A program made the translations under genes and the position numbers. A model generated the notes under the pieces. It searched no databases, was not told the DNA's origin, and saw nothing but the letters and a program-made list of their open reading frames with translations. Below are positions 36,139-45,522 of a stretch of DNA of 64,000 nt, one piece after another. Positions within the stretch are counted from its first letter, which is position 1. Each line of letters starts with the position of its first letter. Source of the DNA: Toxoplasma gondii ME49 (lineage: Eukaryota; Apicomplexa; Conoidasida; Eucoccidiorida; Sarcocystidae); NCBI RefSeq assembly GCF_000006565.2, contig NC_031476.1:503458-567457 (forward strand), in the 5' to 3' direction.

Positions 36139-39100
36139 TTGTAAATTGATATGCATGTGTATGTGTATCTCTGCAGATATATGCATACACGTGAAATGCA
36201 TACATATCTAGATATATGTGTGTATATGTTCGGTCATTTTGTGTCTTTTGATGAGTGCTTATAGTAGGTGTTTCTCTTTGTTGCCATTTGCAGCGGTGGC
36301 AGTTCTGCGCCGAGCCATCGAACAGTTCCTTCCAGACGACGGTAGGGTCTTTCGTTCTTTGTTCTATTATTTTCTCTCTTTTCTTTGGAGGCCAGCGTTC
36401 ACAGCCCAACTGGGGACGCGAACGAGGTGCTCATCTATCATTAGCACGGTGATTTTTCTCTAATTGTAAATGCAGGTTAAGTAAATCGAAAGGGGCTTGT
36501 TCAAAGTGTTTCCCGGCGAGCCAGAGCCAGGTCGCCCACTGCAGAGTCGTAGGGGAGGACCGAAGGCCTCGAGCGAACTTCTGATTTGTACAGGCTTGCA
36601 TGCATGCACCTGCTTGCGTACACGTGGTATTCTTTCGCTGATGGCTGCGCAGAACCCACATCAATCTTAAGGAACGCTGGAACACCCGGTGATTTAAACC
36701 ACAGAAACCGCACGCACTCATCCAAACAAATATCTGTCTGTATCTATATATGTTCATAAATATGTGTTTGTGCGAATATGTGTGTACATCTGTGCATATA
36801 GTCATATATGCACATATATTTGTCTTTCTGTATGACCATGTGCACATGTGTATATACGTATACACGCAAATAAACAGATATATATATATATATATATATA
36901 TATGTATACATGTATGCATATATATGTGCATTTGCGTCTGTAAAGTTGCGCGTGAATGGTTGTGGTATTTCAGAGCTTTTGCAATTGGTTTTGGCGGATT
37001 TCCTGGAAAGTCGGCGACTCGTGAACGCAGCGGACGCAGTGTATCGCTCGGCGCTGGCTGTGCAGGCGCAGCTGCACACAACATCACTGTCTCCTGTTGG
37101 AGATTCTGCTCCAGAGGGAGCCATCCCAGGAGGCAGGTCTGGCGGCCCGGCGTCTGCTGTCATGCTGATTCGCTTCTTGGACTTCATTCGAAGAACTCAC
37201 GTGAGCTCTGCGTTCCAATCGCCAGAAGGAGAGACACTTGAAATCTGCAGTCCGTCACTCCGGTTCTCCCTGGGTGAAAGGGTCTCCTCGCTGTGTCTTC
37301 CTCGTCGCGCGGCCTCGGCCCACAACAGGAACGCGACGGGAGAGATCCGCCTCCTGCACTGGCGACTCTCTCATGGTTTTTTTCTGATTTTTTTATCTCT
37401 TGTGTCGGGATGTTTCCTTTGCCGAAGGACTCTGGACAGGAAGTCCGTCGAGGGTGGGCGGCCGTTGCAAGACACCCGACGCCATGCAGCCTGTGCACTG
37501 GTTTAGATTTCACTTGTCTTTGATTGCCCTCTGTCTCTCTCGTTTTGAGAGCTGGCTTCCTGTCTCTCTCTGTGGGTCTTCGCGCTTGGTCCTTGGTCTC
37601 CGCATCCTTCCCTCCGCATGAGGAAGGCATCACACCGCGCATCCACACACGTCTCGAGAGCCATGGCTAGGAGGGAACTGCTGTCTCTTTCGCCTGTTCG
37701 AGAGACTCCCAGCGGGTGCAGGCGGCTTCTTTTGACTTCGGTTATCCTCGAAGAGCGGACTGGACGCCCGTGCGTCTTGAGAAAGCGATGGGCGGGAGAG
37801 GCGTCTCCCGTGTCGCCGAGCCTCCAAGTTGTCAGACAAAGTGTCTTCTTCTCTCAGCAGCCGCATCGAGCCACCTTTTTGTGTGTATATATGTCCACAG
37901 TCGTGGACGCCGTCGTCTCTCGGAGTCGATGCTGCATTCGGTGGATCTCCAGGCAGGGAGATGCAGCGTCTGGCGATGTATTTGAAACCTCTTTCACGTT
38001 CTATTCGGTCGCCCTGCATTTGCCCACCTCGCCGACTGCATGCATTCGCTCGCCTGATGCATGCGCGCCAACAAAAGGAAGTCACTTCTTTTTCGGCCGT
38101 CGAATCTCTGCTGAAACTGAAAGCGCCTTTGCTGGCGTCTGAGGTTTCATAACGATTTCAGTATTTTTGCGGCGTTTGCATCTCGATTGAAAACGGCGTT
38201 TCCTTTTTCCTGGCATTTGACTCTCAATGTTTCAGGGTGAGACAGCGTGGCGCACGAGCTTCTACGAGATTGCCAAGTTCCCTCAAGGATGTCCTTGGGA
38301 GGTTTGTCTCGCCTATGCCCAGGCCGAGTGGTGTATCTACCGTTCAGAGGCAAATGCGTTGCGAGCGCTGCGGATCGCCTACCAACGCTACCGGCTGCAT
38401 GTCCACTTTCTCCTTGCTTATGTCGACTTTCTTGTCAACATTGGCCGCCTAGATGGTGAGGAGACCGTTTCCGTCCAAACAGACTGCGCTGCGTTGTTGC
38501 GATTTGAAAGCAAAAAGAACAGCGGGTCGCAACGCTCTTCCCAGCGAGCGCGTCGGCTCCTCCACACACAAATCTATACCTACAAAGGACGTTCCTGAGG
38601 GATCTCACTCCAGGTCCTCCCCTTGTAGGAACCTCCATTGACGCATGGTTGCTTGTCTGCGTCTCCATCTATCCCTCTACTTTTCTTTCCGTATCTTCCG
38701 ACCGAATTTGGTACTTCGCTGTGCCCAAATGCAAGCAGGTCTGTGTATGTCTGGTTCTGAGTCTGTGTGTATATTCATTTGTCTACCTGTAGACTTGCTG
38801 CCGGTTTTCGAGAGGAGAAAGCGTGTGTTCTGCATTGAGAGATCTGGAAGCTTTGAAGTGCCTTTCTGTCCCTGAGGCCTGCGCGTCACCGAGAGGAGCG
38901 GAATCGGCCGCGTGCATGCATGCGTGCATTCGTGACCAGAGAGAGAGATGCCGCTGTTGCGCTGCAGTGCAGGGTCTTGTGGGTCGCAAGTGAAGCTTTG
39001 CTGCGGTCGGTAGAGTCGTCCACTGTTGGTGTCCAGCATCCCCTCCCAGCGTCGACGCGAGAGGCGGCTTCGCAAAAACGTGAGCGCTAGGCGTGGAAAC

Positions 39101-42100
39101 GATCTTCGGGATGTCTGTGTCCACTGTCTGGTGGGGTGTCTCAGCGGCGAGAGAACTGCTTCGAATTTCCGTCTGCGCTCTGCAAAGGGAACAAGGAACT
39201 GGGAGTGCTTTGCTGTGGCGCAAATGGATTCGGCTCGAGCTGCGCTACGGAGACGCGTAAGGATTCACAGTTCACGCTGCTCCGTGTGGAGGGAACTCGA
39301 CTTTTCCGGCCGCGGGTCTTCCTCCTGACGAGACTTCATCACAGAAAGAAGTGATCTGCGGAGCTTTTGTGACCTCGCTCTTCTCTCCAGCCTCTTCTCT
39401 CCAGCCTCTTCTCTCCAGCCTCTTCTCTCCAGCCTCATCTCCGCACCAGCTGGCAGAAGATTTTGCGTGTCTACAAGACCGGTCAATACTTCAGTTGGGT
39501 TTCATTCCCTGTCTGCGAAAGGCAAGACAGCGACATCTCTTGTCTTTATTCTTTTCTTTCGAACGTTTCTTCCATTCTTTTCTCCCCGAGTCTCTTGTTC
39601 TGCTGTCTGTTTTATTCGTCTCCTCCCTTCATTCCCCTCTGCGTCGCCGTCGGTCTTCGGCTGCCGTGCTCGTCGTTTGCGCCTTAGTGAGAATTCCGGG
39701 GAAGCCGACAACGCGCGTATTCTTGAATGGCATGCAGCGACCACGGCCGCTACGGTTGTGTCTTCTTTTTTCGGCTCTACAGTGGCGCTTCGGATGCATC
39801 TACGTTCGTTTCCATGTGTCCATGTTATAGCGCGACATCGACGCCGGAACAAGAAGGGGAAGCCGTCGTTTTCATCTTGCGCTTTCTCTGCTTTCCTTAG
39901 GGCCTCGCTGCAGGGGGTGATCTATTTGAGAGCTCAGCAGCGAGCTCAGCTTCCCCTCGACGACGCAAGTTTGCTTCAGTCCGCGGCGGAACTCGAGGGT
40001 GGGCCTCTCGACTCTTCTGGAGCGTCGGCGCTGACGGACGCCGAGGGTCGACACCGGGCAGAGACAGCTGTGCTCTGCAATCGCAACTCGGTAGCGCATG
40101 CAGAAGGAAAAGACAAAGCAACAGACGGCGCAACCGTTGAAAAGGACGACCTCGCTCGCGCCAAACTTGCCGTCCGCAAACGCCAGTTCATGGGAGGAGG
40201 TACGCAGAGCGGGTCGAACTCCCAAGGGGAGAAGAGAGAGAACGTGCGACGCGTCTGGTTCTGTAGCAACTAAGAAGAATCCGTGCATATTATTAGAGAG
40301 AAGGCTCTGTTCAGTGTGACGTCGCGAGTTTTGTTTCTCCTTCGAGGTTGTCATACACATGCTCGTATGTAAATTATGAAGGGCATTTGCCATGTGGTAT
40401 CTCTGCTTGCTCGCCTAGAAACGTGAGCGTATGTTCGTCGTAGTGACAGACAGTGAATGCAGTTTGAGGGGTGCCTTGGCGAGTTCATGCATCTCTTTTT
40501 GTGCAGCGTTGCAATTCCTTTTCAGCCGAAAGCTGTGGGAAGCCTCTGTCTTATTTGCTTTCGTGGATTTCGTCCATTTCGAGTGTCTCTGTATTTCTCT
40601 GGCGCATGGAGAATCCACACCGCGACCTTCGGCGGTTCTTGGGATGTCTGGGGTGTTTCAGATGGTCTGAACGAGATTGCGGACTGCTACCACCTGCTCG
40701 GTCGCCTGGCGCCTCGTTCCTCGCTTCTGCGTTCTTTTTTCGCCGACGCAGAAGAGGCGGAACAGACAGCAGAAGACGCATTCGATGAGGACATGGAGAG
40801 AGAAGAAGACGGAGAGGAAGGCGAGTTCCACAGAGAGGCCGAGAGAGGCAGAAGCGGAGGCCGGAGGAGAGGTCCGAGGCTCGGGAAACACCGGAAGGGA
40901 GAGGGTGGAGACCGCGACTCGCGGCCCACTGCTGCAGGTGTCTGTACAGAGCAGGAGCCCCAGGGCAAGGTGGAGGCGGAGGCGCGAATGGGCGAGATCG
41001 CGGCAGCGGTGGCGAGCACCGCAGTGGCCACAGGAGCGGGGTACACGAGCAAGCAGCTGTCGGAAACAGCGAAAAGAAAATTTCCGGAGATGGCCGCGAT
41101 GGTCGCTCCAGACAAGGAAGACGCCGAGGCGTCTGCGGGCCCTCCGGTCGACCCGCCTAAGGCAATCTGCGATTTACTTGCACTGCTGCCGAAGAACGAC
41201 ATGCGCAACTGTAGGCTTGAAACCGAGAAACTCACGATAAATGGTTAACTGGCGGGCGTGCTGTTCTTAAAATCACTCGCGTCCTTAGTCCCGGTAACTT
41301 CTTTGGAGAGGTAGAAAGCAGACGCCTTCCGGAGCAGCTTCGGAACTTCTGCGTTTGACGTAGCGGAAGTTCGATCTGCTAGCACAAACAGTCCTAAGCC
41401 TTGCAGTGTACGTACACCGGGGGGCAATTTATCGACGTTTTTCGAGATGTGAGCTTCAGGACACTTCGCTTGACCGCGGAACAAAGAGGACGAAACCTGT
41501 TGGCTCGGATGTTTTGAGTTTTACTTTTTTCTTCAAAGCTCACTTTGCTGTGTCGCCCACAGTCGTCGATGCGGATCTCGTGGAGTACACGATGATGGCG
41601 TTAGCGGGCCTGGAGCTCCCGGAAGTCCCAGAATCTGAACGCGTTCCGATCCCGGTCAAGGACCTCCTGGCTTTGCGGCACTCGCAACTCCAGTGTTTTC
41701 GGGCGATGCAAATCCAGCAGCATGCGCTCGCCGCTTCTCCCCAAAGGCAAAAAGTCCCGGGGGGTTCTGGGTCTGGAGCTGAGGCGGCAAGCGCGGGGCC
41801 GGCTGCCGACGTAAGTGTCTCTTTTTTCTGGCGTGCAAAGCATGCGTGCGTTGTGGACGGATCCGCGACGCTCTCAGACTGTCGAGTTCCTGGAAGCATC
41901 TTGAAAGCAGAAGCATGGGCTTTTTGTTCACGGCATCTTGTAGATCGAAATCAGCAGAAACGTTTGCGTCTCCCCACGCATGCATTGTTCCCTTTAAAAG
42001 CAGGACGGGTGTGGTCTTTGTGGAAGGGCACAAAGTACCCAAGTGAGAGCGCATTGGACGAAACCTTTTGCGTGTACGAAAGAAGCCAACTCGAAGAGAC

Positions 42101-43410
42101 GAGTCTTGGACGCGTAGACAGGGTCGGACCTCAAGGCACTGTTCGGTCTTTTTTCGGCGGGGGGGGGGTGTGTGTTCGAGGCTCAGTTAAGACCGGTGGA
42201 TTTGCTAGGGAAGAGACATGTTGAAAAGACATTCGCGGGGGCCTATTGGTCGGGCACTGGAGCGTCTCACGCATGTCAAGAACCGAGAAGAAACGGCGAC
42301 AGAAAAAAATGTCAGGTTTGTATCAACTACCACTGTGACATTGTGGGACCTTCTTGGCTTCAGTTTTGGGCCGGTGACCAATCTCAGCTTCTGAGATGAT
42401 GTTTCACTGAAGCCGCTTAGGTCTTTGTCAGTCGTGGAACCCGCTGCGTGTCCATCGCCCCGGTGAAACTTAAGGTCGCAAGTGCTGGAGAATCAGAACC
42501 GACTGAACAAGACGTTTCAGTCCAACGCACACACACACACACAATCCGAGTCACCTGGAGTTTTTCTTGGCACCACGTTTCTGTGTTGTTCCAGGAGGAG
42601 CCAGACGCAGAGTCGCGTTCGGGTCCGTCTCCGTCGCCTTTCCCCGATCGTCGTTCCTCGTCTCAACCGCGGTCTTTCTTTGGACACCGGCGGCGCGGCG
42701 AGGCATCTCGCGACGGTCGAGGCCGCCCGCGGGCGTCTGAGGTGCTCAGTTCTGCTCTTTCAGACATTTCTAGCGGAGACGACGAGGCACCTATCCCCCC
42801 CGACCTCGAATTCTTCGCGAGCGCCCCCGGCGAGTTGGGTGAGCCAGGATATTTGCATCCTCATTTGCACGCACCTGGCGAGGCGGCTGCAGGGGGCCCG
42901 GCGCCTTGGCCCGCAACGCTCGCCCATGCAGCGCCGCCTCCGAGGGCAGGAGGCATCCGACAGCCGCATGCGGTGGGGGCGCGTGCTCTCGCTGCTGGTG
43001 CGTACCCGGTCCCTCAGCAGCTGGTCTATCCTGGCCAAGAGTTTGTGGTGGCTCCTGGCGGCGCCATTCATGCTCGAAGTGCCCTGGGCCGCGAGGCGTT
43101 CGTGCCGGGGGCAGTAGGCCCGCCTCTGTTCCCCTCGGCTGCGGGGGGCGTCCCAACGGCCTGGGTGTTTCCTGGCGGTCCGCCTCCAGCCAGTCTTGAC
43201 CCTCATTTGGCAGGGATTATGCCTGGTGCTGTGCCCTATGGACATGTGTATCCGCAAATGCATCCATTGCCGACCCCGATGGCTGCCACCCTTGGTGCGC
43301 CGCGCCACGATGTTCCGCTGGGCTGGCATGCGGCACCGGGCTTCCTAGGCGGGCTGTTCGGAGGCGGTCCGCTGCCTAAAGCCACTCGCAGGCGTCTGGA
43401 AGCTGAGTAA
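30018..43410 (+). CDS. CSTF3: Cleavage stimulation factor subunit 3 (CstF-77/Rna14/Su(f)) homologue, 16 exons
   Basis: Exons: 30018-30449, 30958-31114, 31742-31827, 32495-32620, 33051-33197, 34097-34246, 34780-34857, 35527-35719, 36294-36341, 36974-37200, 38236-38455, 39145-39256, 39901-40199, 40662-41210, 41563-41810, 42595-43410; 3,888 nt, 1,295 aa. HAT repeats run through residues about 120-690: [90 protein letters not shown]. Order and spacing follow CstF-77 (for example human WKKYIQWEKSNPLR and VLAYIDYL). After the HAT domain come a charged stretch, a motif like the CstF-77 C-terminal LLPP...VDELMEIFRRCKIP (here ICDLLALLP then [19 protein letters not shown]), and a Pro/Gly-rich tail ending [10 protein letters not shown]. 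CstF-77 is the dimeric scaffold of the complex that binds GU-rich elements for mRNA cleavage and polyadenylation. The ATG at 30018 (ACAATG) is the first in frame; a later start is possible. The human protein is 717 aa. Confidence 0.87.
30485..30744. repeat. (TA)n microsatellite cluster, CstF-77 intron 1
   Basis: Three runs of TA/TATG repeats (about 30485-30530, 30598-30616, 30691-30744) sit in intron 1 (30450-30957). The remainder of the intron has no recognised feature. Confidence 0.85.
31203..31233. repeat. 9-bp tandem repeat TTCGTTTCT, CstF-77 intron 2
   Basis: Three and a half perfect copies of TTCGTTTCT. Intron 2 (31115-31741) is CT-rich over most of its length and contains no other recognised feature. 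Confidence 0.85.
32153..32208. repeat. TA-rich microsatellite, CstF-77 intron 3
   Basis: Imperfect TATA/TATG/TACG repeats in intron 3 (31828-32494). The rest of the intron is unremarkable and ends in a good pyrimidine tract before the acceptor at 32494. Confidence 0.75.
32825..32914. repeat. Two (TA)n runs, CstF-77 intron 4
   Basis: TA runs at about 32825-32855 and 32885-32912 separated by a short unique stretch, within intron 4 (32621-33050). Confidence 0.85.
34494..34542. repeat. (TA)n microsatellite, CstF-77 intron 6
   Basis: TA repeats interrupted by AAA, in intron 6 (34247-34779). Intron 5 (33198-34096), just upstream, has no TA run but carries a long CT-rich stretch at about 33,660-34,090 leading to its acceptor. 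Confidence 0.85.
35205..35396. repeat. (TA)n and GATA-like microsatellites, CstF-77 intron 7
   Basis: TA repeats at about 35209-35270, including TAGATAGATAGATA, and a longer run at 35345-35393, inside intron 7 (34858-35526). Confidence 0.85.
36100..36135. repeat. (TA)n microsatellite, CstF-77 intron 8
   Basis: A TA run in intron 8 (35720-36293); the first 130 bases of this intron are purine-rich. Confidence 0.85.
36879..36925. repeat. (TA)n microsatellite next to an AATAAA, CstF-77 intron 9
   Basis: A TA run preceded by AATAAA at 36869-36874 in intron 9 (36342-36973). The intron ends at a TATTTCAG acceptor at 36973. Confidence 0.85.
37201..38235 (+). other. CstF-77 intron 10, longest intron of the gene
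   Basis: GTGAGC donor directly after ...FIRRTH and TTTCAG acceptor at 38235. Over one kilobase without TA repeats, with short open frames on both strands that have no family resemblance. I see no exon inside that would keep phase 0 and resemble a HAT repeat. Introns 11 (38456-39144), 13 (40200-40661), 14 (41211-41562) and 15 (41811-42594) are likewise without recognised content. Confidence 0.6.
39377..39432 (+). repeat. 14-bp tandem repeat, four copies, each a good 3' splice-site mimic (CstF-77 intron 12)
   Basis: Four head-to-tail copies of CCTCTTCTCTCCAG (the first with a G in place of the first C). Each copy ends in a pyrimidine-rich CAG. They lie 121 bases into intron 12 (39257-39900); the acceptor I use is TTCCTTAG at 39900. 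See the finding on possible alternative splicing. Confidence 0.9.
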
Positions 43411-45522
43411 AAGTGTTCAGACTGAGACTTTGACGTCTTTGGGGTGGAAAAGTAAGGGCGCTGAAGTTGCTGTGGAAGGTTGGTGTACAAGTGGCTTTCG
43501 ATACCGCATTCGATTGTGTCAGCAAAGTCGTTTCTTGTCAACGCGCGGTGCCGCGTTGTTCTCGTCAAAATGCTGATTTCAGAACGACAACGCTAGCATT
43601 CGGCTGGTTCAGGCAACCAACGGTGGTGATCAGAACAAGACGGCTCCCTCGTAGGCCACGAGCCACTTTGAACGATATATGCATGCGTAAAAACGATGAA
43701 AAAAAAGTTCCGCCGGCAGCTTCCGAAATCACAGGGACCTTTGTGTCAGTCGAATGGACAATTGATACCAATGTTTGAGGGAGAGAGCGACCGCCAGTCT
43801 CATCTCACCAGCAAAGCAGAGGTTGCATTTCTCTAATGCTGACGCCTACTACACGCATGGCACGACTGTCGTATGTATTGTAGCGCATATGCTATGGTCG
43901 TTGTTCATTGCACATGAAATGACAATTTTTAGGAAGCGCGATTCTCTCGTGGAAAAGAAGGGTCGTGCCAATTCATCAAAACTCTTTACACGAATCTCCA
44001 GAAACACATGCGTACTTCGGTTGAGGGGTGCCATGGGTCGACACTGAAACTGTGGAAGACTTGCCATGGTTCTGTAGAGAGGTCCAGTGGCGAAAGCCAA
44101 GAGCCTATCGGCCTCTCCATGTTTCTCTCCCTAACTCAGCTGAGAGTGGATCTTCTAAGGGATTCCCTGTTAGCGCCGTCAAACGAAGAGTGATACATTT
44201 ACGGTGGTGTACGATTCCTGGCGTGGGCAAAAGTCATTTAGTCACCGGCAACCTTCGTTCCAGCTGAAACTTGTCGGTGTTTCAGCCTGTACAGGCAAAA
44301 ACCGAAAAACCTTAATGGACGCAGAACAGCGCCTCTCTGTCCAATGTACATAATCCTAGAGTGGAACCACGTTCTGACTTTTTCGCAGAACGCGCTGGCG
44401 AAGACGGACGCGACCACACGATAGTTGGTTTGAGACCACGATACGCAAGACACTCGTATTCTCCCCAAGAATTCACACACTTTCTTAAAAGAATATCCGT
44501 AGACACACAACCGGATAAGTGTGTGAACGAACTGGCACATATGCGACATTCCTCAACTTCTCGATCACCAGCGCTTGGCTACACCTCGTTTCGGCTTGGG
44601 CAGAGATGTGCCGGCGTTGTGTTTCCTCGCATTTCGACTGAGATTCACACGGAGAAACAAAGCAGCGAAATAGTTTCGAGCGTGCATCTCGGAGAATCCA
44701 AACAAGGCCTGGCAGGCGAGCATAAGAACGACAACTTCACACTACACACTCCGTATGGCACAAAGATTGGGCATGCTCTTGGGACACTTAATGAGGATGA
44801 TACGCGACAAACGATCCTCGTAACACGATTCTTGAATCGTTCAGAGTCACCACTTTGCCGTGTCATTTGTTCCGGCATTTGTACCACAAATGCGCTGCAC
44901 TCGTCCCAAAGAAATGGCTGCTAGGTCCACCAGAGTGCCGCCGCGCTTGCTGTCGCTGGTAGTATCGTTGCGAATACAAAGTAGAGATAAAGTACGTCAT
45001 ACAGTGAGCTTACGCTCCCGAAGATGCGTCGCGGCCCGCGGATGTTTCACCAACTACCAAAGCAAACATTTCTTACATAGCTTTATAGTATGTCTCTGCC
45101 GCTGAATCGCCCGCTCGATCCGCGTCGAAGAAAGTACACTTCAGGCAGCAAAGCATCCACACATCCGCAACACATTCGGTTCACTCTTGTTGCCTGTGTA
45201 GACCTGTAGTGTGCTGTTGCCACTGCATGGCGTCAACTCACTCGTTTAGGGGTGCATGACTGAGGATGCAATGGACGAGAAAGTTCAGACAATCCCGCGA
45301 GTGCAGGGAAATACTTCACGAGGTTGCTTGAGGAAACAAGTGCCGGTACCGTTCCAGCAAAAAACGTCCGTTCCCGGCAATGTGCGCACACAGGCGTCAC
45401 ACAACAACATTCTGTTGGACTGTGCCCCAGGTCGTTATTGCGAATATGATCTAAGAACAAAATATTGCTTTTAGCGTCTGAGCAGAACGAGTTTCAAGAC
45501 CGGTCATGCTTCGCCTTTTTGG
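43411..45522. other. Convergent intergenic region between CstF-77 and kinesin-9 genes
   Basis: The 3' ends of a plus-strand and a minus-strand gene face each other. The base composition drops from GC-rich to roughly balanced. Open frames are short; the longest (44361-44924, plus) has no recognisable domain, conserved motif or splice structure. One or more terminal exons of the kinesin gene might lie here, because its last recognised exon ends in a strong donor (see the kinesin entry). Confidence 0.5.

Noticed and set aside
40507..40577. Possible extra CstF-77 exon containing [19 protein letters not shown]
   Set aside because: It looks like a HAT helix and has a CAG acceptor in phase, but it needs a weak donor and a very short following intron. 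The direct join 40199 to 40662 gives a better match to the CstF-77 sequence after the R-R/R-Q site.
30018..43410. Identification of the HAT-repeat gene as PRP39/PRPF39 (U1 snRNP)
   Set aside because: The first blocks resemble both families, but the order [42 protein letters not shown] and the C-terminal LLALLP...VDADLVEY segment match CstF-77, not PRP39.
44361..44924. 187-codon plus-strand open frame in the convergent intergenic region
   Set aside because: No recognisable family, no splice structure, and an isolated position between two gene 3' ends; not enough to call a gene.
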